DNA of 64,000 nt. Source: Zea mays (lineage: Eukaryota; Streptophyta; Magnoliopsida; Poales; Poaceae). Under the pieces are notes generated by a model that was not told the DNA's origin, did not search any database, and saw only the letters and a program-made list of their open reading frames with translations. The stretch spans positions 178,928,428-178,992,427 of the forward strand of contig NC_050101.1 of the NCBI RefSeq assembly GCF_902167145.1. The letters are read 5' to 3'. Below, piece after piece: positions 23,404 through 35,866 of this stretch (the first letter of the stretch is position 1; each line of letters opens with the position of its first letter). Both the position numbers and the translations under genes were made by a program.

Positions 23404-23963
23404 TGAAAGGGAATTAGGCTTACACCTAGTCCCTAATTAATTTTGGTGGTTGAATTGCCCAACACAAACATTTGGACTAACTAAGTTTGCCCAAGTGTAT
23501 GGACTACACAGGTGTAAAAGGTTCACACTCAGCCAATAAAAAGACCAAGTTTTGGATTCAACAAAGGAGCAAAGGGGCAACCGAAGGCACCCCTGGTCTG
23601 GCGCACCGGACTGTCCGGTGTACCACCGGACATGTCCGGTGCACCAGGGGGACTCAGACTCAAACTCGCCACCTTCGGGAATTTCCAGAGGCGACTCGGC
23701 TATAATTCACCGGACTGTCCGGTGTACACCGGACAGTGTCCGGTGCGCCAAGGGAGGTCGGCTTCAGGAACTCGCCAGCTTCGGGAAAAGCCAACGGCTC
23801 GTCCACTATAATTCACCGGACTGTCCGGTGTGCACCGGACTGTCCGGTGCGACTCCGGAGCAACGGTCATCTCCACGCCAACGGCTCTCTGCCGCGCATT
23901 TAATGCGCGCTCTGCGCGCGCAGATGGCAGGCGCGCCCACTCCGGCACACCGGACAAGGAACA
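23404..23963 (+). repeat. 3' LTR of the Opie-type Sirevirus, first part
   Basis: Starts TGAAAGGGAATTAGG. It contains a palindrome pair at about 23604-23642, absent from the 5' LTR, in addition to those shared with it. It is broken after GAACA (23959-23963) by the Ji-type element and resumes at 45515. Confidence 0.9.
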
Positions 23964-25208
23964 TGAGAGCACCTAGAGGGGGGGGGGTGAATAGGTGATC
24001 CTGTAAATCTTAAGACTTATGCCACAAAACTTTGATTAAGTGTTAGCACAGTTAATGCCAAGTGGCTGGAGCGGAGATCTTGCACAATATGATAATCACA
24101 AGAAGATCAACACAGAGAGGACACGGTGATTTATCCCGTGGTTCGGCCAAGTACAAAACTTGCCTACTCCACGTTGTGGCGTCCCAACGGACGAGAGTTG
24201 CACTCAACTCCTCTCAAGTGATCCAATGATCAACTTGAATACCACAGTGTTATGCTTTTCTTCTCAATATCCCGTTTGCGAGGAATCTCCACAACTTGGA
24301 GCCTCTCGCCCTTACACTTGAGATTCACAAAGAAATACGGAGTAAGGAAGGAAATGAGCAACACACACAAGACTTCAAAAGATCAGAGCAACACGCATAC
24401 AAGCAGCAACAAGAGCTCGCAACACAACTCAAAGAGTTCACAACTCCACAAGAGCTCTATATGCTATCACAATGAAACGAATGCGCGAGATCGATGTCTT
24501 GGTGCTTAGGAATGTTGTAGGAATGCTTGGTGTTCTCCTCCATGCGCCTAGGGGTCCCTTTTATAGCCCCAAGGCAGCTAGGAGCCGTTGAGAACAAATC
24601 TGGAAGGCCATCCTTGCCTTCTGTCGTCGGGCGCACCGGACAGTCCGGTGCACACCGGACACTGTCCGGTGCCCGATTTCCTTCCTTAAACAGCGCAGCC
24701 GACCGTTGCCGACTGTTGCAGATCTGGCGCACCGGACAGTCCGGTGCACACCGGACAGTCCGGTGCCACTTTCCGACCGTTGGCTAGACCACGTGTCGCG
24801 CGCAGATTCCGCGGCCGACCGTTGGCTCGGGCCGACCGTTGGCTCACCGGACAGTCCGGTGAATTTTAGCCGTACGCCGTCGGCAAATTCTCGAGAGCAG
24901 CGTCTTCGCCCGAGGCAGCCTGGCGCACCGGACACTGTCCGGTGTACCACCGGACAGTCCGGTGCCCTAGACCGAAGCAGTCTTTTGGTTGTACACAACC
25001 AACTCTTCTTCTTTCTTCTTCTCTTTGTTTCTATCACTTAGACAAGTATATTAGTACACAAAACCAATGTACTAAGGCTTAGAAACATACCTTTACTCAT
25101 GATTTGCACTTTGTTCATCCATGGGCATAAATTCTCATTTAAGCACTTTGCGTTGGCACTCAATCACCAAAATACTTAGAAATGGCCCAAGGGCACATTT
25201 CCCTTTCA
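23964..25208 (-). repeat. 3' LTR of the Ji-type Sirevirus (1245 bp)
   Basis: Plus-strand ends are TGAGAGCACC and CCCTTTCA. The minus-strand TATA box TATAAAAG is at 24558-24565. Palindromes span 24634-24964: two pairs, one single copy and one pair, one of which has the spaced CCGGACACTGTCCGG form. The G-run near the left end is 10 long, against 7 in the other LTR. Confidence 0.92.
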
Positions 25209-25995
25209 ATCTCCCCCTTTTTGGTGATTTATGCCAACACAACATAAAGCAACTAAAACAAGTGCAAAATCACTACAAATAAAATAAATTCGAGTTTTAT
25301 TCAATTTTGGCATATATGGATCATCCTTTGCCACCACTTGGTTTGTTTTTGCAAATCAAATTCAAATCCCTATCTCTAAGTCAAACACACATGTTGAAGT
25401 ATAAAGAGGGTCATTCCAAAAGAGATTGATCAAAGATTTCAAAAACTCCCCCTTTTTCCCATAATCAATACTTCTCCCCACAAGAAGCCAACTTTTGATA
25501 AAAGATACAATAAAAGAGTTTTTGCCAAACCAAAAGCTCTACTCTACTATTTTCAAAGGTTCTCAAGTGGTAGCTGATCCATCTATTGCTTTGGCCTTTA
25601 TTTTCTCCCCCTTTGGCATCAAGCACCAAAACGGGATCAATCTTGGCCCTTTAACCCCATTGCCTCACCAAGATCTTCAATTAAGAGCAAATGGCAATAA
25701 GAGTTCATGAGATGGACTTGGAATAAGTTACCCTCTCATCGGAGTGCAGTGGAAGTCTTTCATGGTCCAAGTCCACCTTTTCCCTTTCGATTCTCCTTCG
25801 AGACTAAAATAAGCAAACTCAAGCATATGGTTAGTCTCAAAGGGTCAAGTTGTAACACATCTCCCCCTAAACATGTGCATCACTTTGCAACGGACTTGTG
25901 AGGTCCAGGGAGTGTTTGTACAACTTGAGCACCATAATAAGCAACAAAATGCAGAAGGAACGTGATCAAAGGCATAACCACATGTATGCTACAAT
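25209..25995 (-). other. 3' non-coding region of the Ji-type Sirevirus
   Basis: On the minus strand this holds repeated purine tracts of the GGGGGAGA type (near 25209-25220, 25450, 25602 and 25860). The tract next to the 3' LTR (CCAAAAAGGGGGAGAT) is the expected primer. There is no ORF of note. Confidence 0.7.
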
Positions 25996-28900
25996 TCAAT
26001 CCAAGTTCCGCGAATCTAAGACATTTAGCTCACTACGCAGCCTGCAAAAGGTCTTCTCATCTAGAGGTTTGGTAAAGATATCGGCTAGCTGGTTCTCGGT
26101 GCTAACATGAAACACTTCGATATCTCCCTTTTGCTGGTGGTCTCTCAAAAAGTGATGCCGGATGTCAATGTGTTTTGTGCGACTGTGCTCAACAAGATTC
26201 TCCGCCATGCGGATAGCACTCTCATTATCACATAGGAGTGGGACTTTGCTCAGATTGTAGCCAAAGTCCCGGAGGGTTTGCCTCATCCAAAGTAGTTGCG
26301 CGCAACACTGTCCTGCGGCAACGTACTCGGCCTCAGCGGTGGATAGGGCAACGGAAGTTTGTTTCTTAGAGTTCCACGACACCAGGGACCTTCCTAAGAA
26401 TTGGCACGTCTCCGATGTGCTCTTCCTATCGACCTTACATCCAGCATAATCGGAGTCTGAGTATCCAACCAAGTCAAAGGTAGACCCCTTTGGATACCAG
26501 AGCCCGAAGCAAGGCGTAGCAACTAAATATCTAAGGATTCGCTTCACCGCCACTAAGTGACACTCCTTAGGATCGGATTGAAATCTAGCACACATGCATA
26601 CGCTAAGCATAATATCCGGTCTACTAGCACATAAGTAAAGTAATGACCCTATCATTGACCGGTATGCTTTTTGATCAACGGACTTACCACCTTTGTTGAG
26701 GTCGGTGTGTCCGTTGGTTCCCATCGGCGTCTTTGCGGACTTGGCATCCTTCATCCCAAACCGCTTTAGCAGGTCCTGCGTGTACTTCGTTTGGGAGATG
26801 AAGGTGCCGTCCTTGAGTTGCTTCACTTGGAACCCAAGGAAGTAGTTCAACTCGCCCATCATCGACATCTCGAATTTCTGCGTCATCACCCTGCTAAACT
26901 CTTCACAAGACTTTTGGTTAGTAGAACCAAATATTATGTCATCGACATAAATTTGGCACACAAACAAATCACCATCACATGTCTTTGTAAAAAGAGTTGG
27001 ATCGGCTTTCCCAACCTTAAAAGCATTAACAATTAGAAAGTCTCTAAGGCATTCATACCATGCTCTTGGGGCTTGCTTAAGTCCATAGAGCGCCTTAGAG
27101 AGCTTACACACATGGTCGGGGTACCGTTCATCCTCGAAGCCAGGGGGTTGCTCCACGTACACCTCCTCCTTGATTGGCCCGTTGAGGAAAGCGCTCTTCA
27201 CATCCATTTGGTACAACCTGAAAGAGTGATGAGCGGCATATGCTAGCAAGATACGAATTGATTCTAGCCTAGCCACAGGAGCAAAAGTCTCCTCGAAATC
27301 CAAGCCTGCGACTTGGACATAACCTTTTGCCACAAGTCGAGCCTTGTTTCTCGTCACCACCCCGTGCTCGTCCTGTTTGTTGCGGAACACCCACTTGGTT
27401 CCCACAACATTTTGCTTCGGACGAGGCACCAGTGTCCAAACTTCATTCCTTTTGAAGTTGTTGAGCTCCTTCTGCATGGCCAACACCCAGTCCGGATCTA
27501 GCAAGGCCTCTTCTACCCTGAAGGGCTCAATAGAAGAGACAAAGGAGTAATGCTCACAAAAATTAACTAATCGAGATCGAGTAGTTACTCCCTTGCTAAT
27601 GTCACCCAAAATTTGGTCGACGGGATGATCCCTTTGAATCATCGCTCGAACTTGAGTTGGAGGTGCCGGTTGCGCTTCTTCCTCCATCACATGATCAACT
27701 TGTGCTCCCCCTTGATCACACGCCTCCTGTTGATGAACCTGTTTGTCGTCTTGAGTTGGGGGATGCACCTTAGTTGAGGAAGAAGGTTGATCTTGCTCCA
27801 AGTGTTCCTGTGGTCGCACATCACCAACCGCCATGGTGCGCATGGCGGCCGTTGGAACATCCTCTTCATCTACATCATCACAATCAACAACTTGCTCTCT
27901 TGGAGAGCCATTAGTCTCATCAAATACAACGTCGCTAGAGACTTCAACCAAACCCGATGATTTGTTGAAGACTCTATACGCCTTTGTATTTGAGTCATAA
28001 CCTAACAAAAACCCCTCTACAGCTTTGGGAGCAAATTTGGAATTTCTACCTTTCTTCACTAGAATGTAGCACTTGCTCCCAAATACACGAAAGTAAGATA
28101 CATTGGGTTTGTTACCGGTTAGTAGCTCATATGACGTCTTCTTGAGGAGGCGATGAAGGTAGACCCTGTTGATGGCGTGGCAAGCCGTGTTCACGGCTTC
28201 CGTCCAAAAGCACTCGGGGGTCTTGAACTCTCCTATCATCGTCCTTGCCATGTCAATGAGCGTCCTGTTCTTCCTCTCTACCACACCATTTTGTTGTGGT
28301 GTGTAGGGAGCGGAGAACTCGTGCTTGATCCCTTCCTCTTCAAGGAACTCCTCCACTTGAAGGTTCTTGAACTCGGACCCATTGTCGCTCCTTATCTTCT
28401 TTACTTTGAGCTCAAACTCATTTTGAGCTCTCCTGAGGAAGCGCTTGAGGGTCCCTTGGGTTTCAGACTTATCCTGCAAAAAGAACACCCAAGTGAAGCG
28501 GGAAAAGTCATCAACAATAACTAGACCATACTTACTTCCTCCTATGCTCAGATAGGCGACGGGTCCGAAGAGGTCCATATGTAGCAGCTCCAGAGGTCTT
28601 GAAGTGGTCATCACATTCTTGCTGTGATGTGCTCCTCCCACTTGTTTACCTGCTTGACAAGCTGCACAAGGTCTATCCTTTTCGAATTGCACGTTAGTCA
28701 AACCTATCACGTGTTCTCCCTTTAGAAGCTTGTGAAGGTTCTTCATCCCCACATGTGCTAAGCGGCGATGCCACAACCAGCCCATGCTAGTCTTAGCTAT
28801 TAAGCATGCATCTAGACCAGCCTCTTCTTTTGCAAAATCAACTAAGTAAAGTTTGCCGTCTAATACACCCTTAAACGCTAGTGAACCATCACTTCTTCTA

Positions 28901-29196
28901 AAGACAGACACATCTACATTTGTAAATAGACAGTTATACCCCATGTTGCATAATTGACTAACAGATAGTAAGTTATATCCCAGAGACTCAACTAAAAACA
29001 CATTAGAAATTGAGTGCTCATTTGAAATTGAAATTTTACCTAATCCTTTTACCTTGCCTTGATTCCCATCACCGAATACAATTGAATCTTGGGAATCCTT
29101 ATTCTTGACGTAGGAGGTGAACATCTTCTTCTCCCCCGTCATATGGTTTGTGCATCCGCTATCAATAATCCAACTTGAACCCCCGGATGCATAAAC
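25996..29196 (-). CDS. pol: pol of the Ji-type Sirevirus, open frame
   Basis: About 1066 residues. There is no ATG at the start. The pol frame overlaps the gag stop and passes through TTGCAG|GTTTATGC at 29202-29194, an acceptor-like junction. Domains in order: protease ([14 protein letters not shown]), integrase zinc finger (HRRLAHVG to PCAACQAGK) and core ([23 protein letters not shown]), reverse transcriptase ([25 protein letters not shown]), and RNase H ([19 protein letters not shown]), ending [10 protein letters not shown]. No internal stop. These enzymes would copy element RNA in the particle and integrate the product. Confidence 0.88.
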   Translation of the reverse strand, partial: VYASGGSSWIIDSGCTNHMTGEKKMFTSYVKNKDSQDSIVFGDGNQGKVKGLGKISISNEHSISNVFLVESLGYNLLSVSQLCNMGYNCLFTNVDVSVFRRSDGSLAFKGVLDGKLYLVDFAKEEAGLDACLIAKTSMGWLWHRRLAHVGMKNLHKLLKGEHVIGLTNVQFEKDRPCAACQAGKQVGGAHHSKNVMTTSRPLELLHMDLFGPVAYLSIGGSKYGLVIVDDFSRFTWVFFLQDKSETQGTLKRFLRRAQNEFELKVKKIRSDNGSEFKNLQVEEFLEEEGIKHEFSAPYTPQQNGVVERKNRTLIDMARTMIGEFKTPECFWTEAVNTACHAINRVYLHRLLKKTSYELLTGNKPNVSYFRVFGSKCYILVKKGRNSKFAPKAVEGFLLGYDSNTKAYRVFNKSSGLVEVSSDVVFDETNGSPREQVVDCDDVDEEDVPTAAMRTMAVGDVRPQEHLEQDQPSSSTKVHPPTQDDKQVHQQEACDQGGAQVDHVMEEEAQPAPPTQVRAMIQRDHPVDQILGDISKGVTTRSRLVNFCEHYSFVSSIEPFRVEEALLDPDWVLAMQKELNNFKRNEVWTLVPRPKQNVVGTKWVFRNKQDEHGVVTRNKARLVAKGYVQVAGLDFEETFAPVARLESIRILLAYAAHHSFRLYQMDVKSAFLNGPIKEEVYVEQPPGFEDERYPDHVCKLSKALYGLKQAPRAWYECLRDFLIVNAFKVGKADPTLFTKTCDGDLFVCQIYVDDIIFGSTNQKSCEEFSRVMTQKFEMSMMGELNYFLGFQVKQLKDGTFISQTKYTQDLLKRFGMKDAKSAKTPMGTNGHTDLNKGGKSVDQKAYRSMIGSLLYLCASRPDIMLSVCMCARFQSDPKECHLVAVKRILRYLVATPCFGLWYPKGSTFDLVGYSDSDYAGCKVDRKSTSETCQFLGRSLVSWNSKKQTSVALSTAEAEYVAAGQCCAQLLWMRQTLRDFGYNLSKVPLLCDNESAIRMAENLVEHSRTKHIDIRHHFLRDHQQKGDIEVFHVSTENQLADIFTKPLDEKTFCRLRSELNVLDSRNLD

Positions 29197-29209
29197 CTGC
29201 AAGGCAAAT

Positions 29210-31570
29210 TTAGGCTTGGGACTTAGGTACCCAACTCTTGTTGGGTCCTACAAGGTTAGTGCAAATATCCTTAGGAACCCAAATGCAAGTTTTGTCTCCC
29301 TTGCATTTTGCCCCTAACTTCCTAGCAACGATTTTCTTATCCTTTCTACAAATAGCAAAGGAAGCATTTAAAGCACAATAAATTGTAGAAGGTTCATTCA
29401 CTACTTTCCTAGGAGCATGAATAATATTATTTCTGGGCATAGCATTTTTCCTAGACATATTTCTATCATGCATGAAGGAAGAACTAGAAGCAAACATGGC
29501 ATGAGAGTTAAACTCATCATATGCATTATAACTCCTATAAGCATTTCTAGTTTGTCTCCTATCATGATATATAAAAGCATGATTCCTTTTAGTGCTACTT
29601 GCCATAGGGGCCTTCCCTTTCTCCTTGGCGGAGATGGGAGCCTTATGGCTTGTTAAGTTCTTGGCTTCCCTCTTGAAGCCAAGCCCATCCTTAATTGAGG
29701 GGTGTCTACCAACCGTGTAGGCATCCCTAGCAAATTTTAGTTTCTCAAAGTCATTCTTGCTAGTCTTAAGTTGGGCATTAAGACTAGCTAATTCCTTAGT
29801 TAATTTAGAAATTGAAACTAAATGGTCACTACAAGCATCAACATCGAAATCTTTACACCTAGTGCAATTCTCAACATGTTCTACACAAGAATTAGCTACT
29901 TTAGCATTTAAGTCATCATTAACATTCTTTAAAGTAGCAATGGTTTCATGACAAGAAGATAGTTCACCAGAAAGCACTTCATTTCTTTTAACTTCTAAGG
30001 CATAAGACTTTTGTGCCTCTACAAATTTGTCATGCTCTTCATACAAAAGGTCCTCTTGTTTTTCTAAGAGTCTATCTTTTTCATTCAAGGCATCAATCAA
30101 TTCATTAATTTTATCTATTTTAGTTCTATCCAATCCCTTGAACAAACTAGAGTAATCTATTTCATCATCACTAGACTCATCATCACTGGAAGAATCATAA
30201 GTGACATTGTTTTGATTACATACCTTCTTCTCCCTTGCCATAAGGCATGTGTGACGCTCGTTGGGGAAGAGGGATGACTTGTTGAAGGCAGTGGCGGCGA
30301 GTCCTTCATTGTCGGAGTCGGAGGAGGAGCAATCCGAATCCCATTCCTTTCCGATATGTGCCTCGCCCTTGGTCTTCTTGTAATGCTTCTTCTTTTCCCT
30401 CTTGTCCCCTTTTTCCTGATCACTTTCATTATCGGGACAGTTAGCAATGAAATGACCAATCTTACCACATTTGAAGCATGAGCGCTTCTCCTTTGTCTTG
30501 GTCTTGCTTGGCTGTCCCTTGCGACCTTTAAGCGCCGTCTTGAAGCGCTTAATGATGAGGGCCATCTCCTCATTATTTAGCCCGGCCGCCTCAACTTGCG
30601 CCACCTTGCTTGGTAGCGCCTCCTTGCTCCTTGTTGCCTTGAGAGCAATGGGTTGAGGCTCATGAATAGGACCGTTCAATGCGTCGTCCACGTATCTTGC
30701 CTCCTTAATCATCATTCGCCCGCTTACGAACTTCCCAAGAACTTCTTCGGGCGACATTTTGGTGTACCTGGGATTCTCACGAATATTATTCACCAAATGA
30801 GGATCAAGAACGGTAAAGGACCTTAGCATTAGGCGGACGACGTCGTGGTCCGTCCATCGCGTGCTTCCATAGCTCCTTATCTTGTTGACAAGGGTTTTGA
30901 GCCGGTTGTATGTTTGGGTTGGCTCCTCCCCCCTTATCATAGCGAATCTTCCAAGTTCGCCCTCCACCAACTCCATCTTGGTGAGCATGGTGACGTCGTT
31001 GCCCTCGTGAGAGATCTTGAGGGTATCCCATATCTTCTTGGCATTGTCCAAGCCGCTCACCTTATTGTATTCTTCCCTGCACAAGGATGCTAAAAGAACA
31101 GTAGTAGCTTGTGCATTTCTATGGATTTGTTCATTTATAAGCATAGGACTATCCGAGCTATCAAATTTCATTCCATTCTCTACAATCTCCCATATGCTTG
31201 GATGAAGAGAGAATAAGTGACTACGCATTTTGTGACTCCAAAATCCGTAGTCCTCCCCATCGAAGTGTGGAGGTTTGCCAAGAGGAATGGAAAGCAAATG
31301 CGAATTCGAATTATGTGGAATACGAGAATAATCAAATGAAAAGTTCGAATTGACCGTCTTCCTGTAGTCGTTGTCGTCGTCCTTTTGGGAAGAGGAAGAT
31401 TCGTCGCTGTCGTAGTAGACAATCTCCTTGATGCGCCTTGTCTTCTTCTTCTTCCCATCTTTTCGTCTATGACCCGAGCCCGAGTCGTTGGACTTGTCAT
31501 CCTTTGGCTCGTTGACGAAGGACTCCTTCTCCTTATCGTTGATCACGATTCCCTTCCCCTTAGAATCCAT
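29210..31570 (-). CDS. gag: gag of the Ji-type Sirevirus, open frame
   Basis: 786 residues from ATG 31570, shortly after the primer-binding site. It starts [16 protein letters not shown]. Domains in order: a Lys/Arg/Asp-rich N-terminus; a UBN2-type capsid domain (about residues 85-270, with [19 protein letters not shown] and [20 protein letters not shown]); a zinc knuckle [14 protein letters not shown] (about residue 365); a Ser/Asp acidic stretch; then a helical, coiled-coil-like part and a basic C-terminus ending SWVPKSQA. It forms the capsid of the intracellular particle. No stop or frameshift seen. Confidence 0.88.
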   Translation of the reverse strand: MDSKGKGIVINDKEKESFVNEPKDDKSNDSGSGHRRKDGKKKKTRRIKEIVYYDSDESSSSQKDDDNDYRKTVNSNFSFDYSRIPHNSNSHLLSIPLGKPPHFDGEDYGFWSHKMRSHLFSLHPSIWEIVENGMKFDSSDSPMLINEQIHRNAQATTVLLASLCREEYNKVSGLDNAKKIWDTLKISHEGNDVTMLTKMELVEGELGRFAMIRGEEPTQTYNRLKTLVNKIRSYGSTRWTDHDVVRLMLRSFTVLDPHLVNNIRENPRYTKMSPEEVLGKFVSGRMMIKEARYVDDALNGPIHEPQPIALKATRSKEALPSKVAQVEAAGLNNEEMALIIKRFKTALKGRKGQPSKTKTKEKRSCFKCGKIGHFIANCPDNESDQEKGDKREKKKHYKKTKGEAHIGKEWDSDCSSSDSDNEGLAATAFNKSSLFPNERHTCLMAREKKVCNQNNVTYDSSSDDESSDDEIDYSSLFKGLDRTKIDKINELIDALNEKDRLLEKQEDLLYEEHDKFVEAQKSYALEVKRNEVLSGELSSCHETIATLKNVNDDLNAKVANSCVEHVENCTRCKDFDVDACSDHLVSISKLTKELASLNAQLKTSKNDFEKLKFARDAYTVGRHPSIKDGLGFKREAKNLTSHKAPISAKEKGKAPMASSTKRNHAFIYHDRRQTRNAYRSYNAYDEFNSHAMFASSSSFMHDRNMSRKNAMPRNNIIHAPRKVVNEPSTIYCALNASFAICRKDKKIVARKLGAKCKGDKTCIWVPKDICTNLVGPNKSWVPKSQA

Positions 31571-31606
31571 CTCTTCGGGCGGTTATTCCCTTTCTTGAAG
31601 AGAATG

Positions 31607-31618
31607 GCTCTGATACCA
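31607..31618 (-). other. primer-binding site, Ji-type element
   Basis: Minus strand reads TGGTATCAGAGC, the standard initiator Met tRNA complement, two bases from the 5' LTR end. Confidence 0.9.
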
Positions 31619-31620
31619 AT

Positions 31621-32442
31621 TGAGAGCACCTAGAGGGGGGGTGAATAGGTGATCCTGTAAATCTTAAGACTTATGCCACAAAACTTTGATTAAGTGTTAG
31701 CACAGTTAATGCCAAGTGGCTGGAGCGGAGATCTTGCACAATATGATAATCACAAGAAGATCAACACAGAGAGGACACGGTGATTTATCCCGTGGTTCGG
31801 CCAAGTACAAAACTTGCCTACTCCACGTTGTGGCGTCCCAACGGACGAGAGTTGCACTCAACTCCTCTCAAGTGATCCAATGATCAACTTGAATACCACA
31901 GTGTTATGCTTTTCTTCTCAATATCCCGTTTGCGAGGAATCTCCACAACTTGGAGCCTCTCGCCCTTACACTTGAGATTCACAAAGAAATACGGAGTAAG
32001 GAAGGAAATGAGCAACACACACAAGACTTCAAAAGATCAGAGCAACACGCATACAAGCAGCAACAAGAGCTCGCAACACAACTCAAAGAGTTCACAACTT
32101 CACAAGAGCTCTATATGCTATCACAATGAAACGAATGCGCGAGATCGATGTCTTGGTGCTTAGGAATGTTGTAGGAATGCTTGGTGTTCTCCTCCATGCG
32201 CCTAGGGGTCCCTTTTATAGCCCCAAGGCAGCTAGGAGCCGTTGAGAACAAATCTGGAAGGCCATCCTTGCCTTCTGTCGTCGGGCGCACCGGACAGTCC
32301 GGTGCACACCGGGCACTGTCCGGTGCCCGATTTCCTTCCTTAAACAGCGCAGCCGACCGTTGCCGACTGTTGCAGATCTGGCGCACCGGACAGTCCGGTG
32401 CACACCGGACAGTCCGGTGCCACTTTCCGACCGTTGGCCAGA
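31621..32442 (-). repeat. 5' LTR of the Ji-type Sirevirus, promoter-proximal part
   Basis: Carries the TATA box (minus TATAAAAG, 32212-32219) and palindromes at 32288-32419. It is split after CCAGA (32438-32442) by the Tekay-type element. The core promoter stays joined to gag, while the distal part is now 12.6 kb away. Confidence 0.9.
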
Positions 32443-35400
32443 TGTAACACCCTGAATTTGGGGGTATAAAATTTCTTTGCTCATATTCACAAATTCAGGT
32501 GTTACTTCCTTTTCTCATCCTTCCTAATTTTTTTCTCTCTCATTTCTATAGGAGCTAAGTACTTATTTTACTTGTAATTATAGTCTATTATGTTAAACCC
32601 TAGTGGAGTATGAATTGTTGCATCATGTTGAACCCTAGATTTCACTTTTGTTTGGTGCATAATTCTCAAAAGGTCTAATTTGAATTTGGGGCTCATTTGA
32701 GTTTGAATCAAATAGAATAAATAAAAGAAAAGGGAGAAACAATTCAGAATAAAAGAAAAAGGTAAAGCAGCCCAACCCAGCCGCCCCCTCGGCCTTTCGG
32801 CCCAGCCGGCCCATCTCTCGCGCGCGCGCCTCCCTCCCCTCCTCTCTCTGCGCAGCGGGCCCCACCTGTCGGCGCTCCCGCCTTCCGCGCACCCGCCCCC
32901 TTCTCTCTCTGCTCGCCCGGTCCCACCTGTCGGTGCCCGCTTTCCTCGTGCGCGCTCGCTCCCTCGCCCTCTCTCTGCTCGCGGGCCCGGGGTGTCAGCC
33001 CCGTCTTCCTCGCGTAACCGCCGCCCGAGCTGCTCGCGCCCGCCTTCCCCGCGCCCACGTCGCGCGTGGAACTCGCCCCACCTCGCCCCTGGCCACTTGA
33101 GCCCCGAACCCCACTCGCCCTCACCCCTCTCCCCCCATTTGCGCCCAGTAGACTCTCTCTCCCCCTCGCTGCGCGCACGCAGAGCGCCGCCGCCCCAGCT
33201 AGCCGTAGGGGAAGCCCAGGCCGGCCACCCGATCCCCACCGTCCATCCCAGATCGGGCGGCCTCGTTTTAATTTGGCCAAGCCCAATCCTGGCCGTCCGC
33301 CGGAGATCCAGCGGCCCAGGCCCGCTTCCCCCTCACCCCGTCTCTCTGCCGTTTGGGCCCAGCCTGTCAGCCCGCCCGCGCGCTCGCTCTGTCCGCCCGG
33401 CCCCGCCCGTCAGTCCGCCCGCGCGCTCTGCCCGCCCGGCCCCGCTTGCCAGTCGCCCGCGCGCTCGCTCTGTCCGCCCGGCCCCGCTTGTCAGTCGCCC
33501 GCGCGCCCGCGCTGTCCGCCCGGCCCCGCCTGTCAGCCGCTCCCGCCGCCGCGCGCTCGCGCGCCCGCCCGCAGGATCTAATCCTGGCCGTTCGCTTTAG
33601 ATCTGACGGCCGTAGGAACCCGATACCCCTTCGCCCGCGCGTTTTCTTAAAGAGCCCCCCTGTTTTCTGGAAATTGCGCCCGCCGTCCCTGGTTTCTCGC
33701 AGTTAAGTCCCTGGCCCTTTTATTTAATTAAAAATAAGTCCTTAGGGCATAATTTTAACCCCTAAACTTGTAAAATTCATAACTTTGTCATATGAACTCC
33801 AAATTAGGTGCTTCAAATTGCAAAATGTTCATAATATTATTATCTATCTGTTTATGCAATGTTTCCCTGCTGTTTCCATGTATTAATTAATAGCTAATCA
33901 CTAGGATAGGATTAAGACTATTGAAACCTTATTTAAGATAATTGGAAATGAGTAGTCTTTAATAATAGTTGGATTACTTATGTTTGTGGACTTAAACACT
34001 TAAGTTTAGAAACTCAAACCAGTTAATTATTTAATCCCACCACCAACTTAGGCCTGATTAGTGGTTAGTGAATCACTTTGTGTAACCCTCTACCCCCAGA
34101 CCTAGGGAACTTTAGAGTGCCTATCCCTTTTCTGTTATGAACTTGTGACCCCTCTCTGCTGCATACGTTTGGTATATTGTTTTTGTTTGTTATTTTCCCA
34201 AGTGCATAGTGTGAATGATTGCTTTGCGTAGACACCGAGCAGTCTGTGTTTCCCGAGGCAGTTGCAGAGGAAGTCCCTGATCAGCAGTTTGGTGAAGGCA
34301 AGTGTCCTCTGTCCCATTATGTCCTATTCATTTATAACTTACTACCCCGCATTACTTACTTGAAACCTAAGGATTGACTAGCTTTGCACGTTACTTTATC
34401 CTTGATGACCTTATGGGCTATTATGGTTAGCACTTTGCTACGGCTTTAACATAATCAATGAACATGATGTGGCTATTTATGATACTGTTATCCTGTTGAT
34501 GTTGATGATCTTGTGATACTCTAGGGGGCTCAGGCTGTTTCCTGAGTACCTCTCCGTAAGGACTGGTTCGTTGAGAGACCACCCGGGATAACAGTGCAAC
34601 CATGAGGGTGAAATGGGATGCCCTTAGCTGATTAATTAGATGAACTAGAGGTGTAGTTGCTTAGCTGTCGTGCCGTCAATGGGGTCCAGGCACAGTGCTT
34701 GCTCTGCCGAGGCGGAGTGCCGAGGTTCTTTCGTTTTGCTCTTTGTTAGTCACTCTCCTGCGGGGAGGGGTACTGTGTTTATCAAACTGGAGAAACCTAA
34801 CGGGCAGCTACGATCTCTAGAGAATCTTTGTAAAGGCTACGTAGTGATACCCTGCCGGACCACCTAGGTAGTGGTCAATGGGGAGTAGCTCTCCCCGGGT
34901 AGAAAGGGAATCATGGCTCATGGGTAAAGTGTGCAACCTCTGCAGAGGGTAGTGAAACTGGTATATCAGCCGTGCTCACGGTTAAGAGCAGCCTTGGGAT
35001 CCTCTTTGATTAGAGATACAGATGGTTCGAGATACAATGGTTATGATATGGTTTTGATTCGACTATGATGATGATGTTCCTCGATGAGGAAATGGCTTAC
35101 GGATTGGTTAATGCTAAAATCTGGCTTCTACTAATGATAAATACTTGACCAACTAAAAGCAACTGCTGGAGCCTAACCCCACATAAAGCTAGTCCACTTC
35201 AGCCAAACGGGGCATTTGCTGAGTACGTTGATGTGTACTCATCCTTGCTTTACCACAAAACACCAGGTTGTCCGCATTGTAACCACTGCTCAGGAGAAGG
35301 CGAAGCCGTGGAAGGAGACTTCCAGGAGTTCCAAGACTACGATGAATTCTAGGTGTGGGTTGGCGGCAACCCCCAGTCAGCTGCCTGTGAAGGCCTTATC

Positions 35401-35610
35401 TTTACTGCGTTTCGCTTAGCACTTTGATTTACTTGTTACGACAATGACTATGTGGATGTCTATGACCCTATGATGTAATAAGTACTCTTTTATGTTATTA
35501 TTCGAGCATTGTGTGATGATGTTCATTTATGTAATCGCTGTGTACGTGAGTTCTGATCCTGGCACGTACATAGTTCGCATTCGGTTTGCCTTCCAAAACC
35601 GGGTGTGACA
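32443..35610 (+). repeat. 5' LTR of the Tekay-type element (3168 bp)
   Basis: Starts TGTAACACCCTGAATTTGGG and ends ACCGGGTGTGACA. The segment 32770-33640 is extremely GC- and CpG-rich with tandem repeats. The flanks are ordinary in composition. Long ORFs in the GC-rich part are low-complexity and are not considered genes. Confidence 0.95.
33358..33540 (+). repeat. GC-rich tandem repeats of about 42 bp in the Tekay-type LTR
   Basis: Four to five imperfect units share the core TGTCCGCCCGGCCCCGC followed by TGTCAGTC and CGCCCGCGCGCTCGCTC. More diverged units with CCCACCTGTCGG extend back to about 32840. The same array is in the 3' LTR at 42816-42998. The unit number is equal in both LTRs. Confidence 0.7.
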
Positions 35611-35866
35611 TAAGTGGTATCAAAGCCCATGCTGACTGTAGGACCGCTGACCTAGAGTAGCACTGGTCGTACTAAGGACTATTGACCCTCCCCCTCACCT
35701 TGACATCTGATGTTACTTCAAAAAAGTCGGTCACCTCGACCAACCCTATATTTTACTATCTATCTATACAATACCTTGTTAAAATTTTTATCTTATTCTG
35801 TCTTTGGTTTATTCACTTGTCATATTAGTTCTGCTCTTACTCTTATGCTTACGGTGTCTTTTGTAG

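Noticed and set aside
25209..25995. Possible env-like ORF after Sirevirus pol
   Set aside because: Only purine tracts and short frames are present. No signal peptide or membrane-protein ORF is found in any of the copies here.
32568..33706. Several overlapping 170-220 residue ORFs on both strands in the GC-rich Tekay-type LTR (repeated at 42026-43164)
   Set aside because: They are low-complexity Arg/Pro/Ala/Gly reading frames on both strands at once, caused by GC-rich tandem repeats without stops. There is no recognisable domain.
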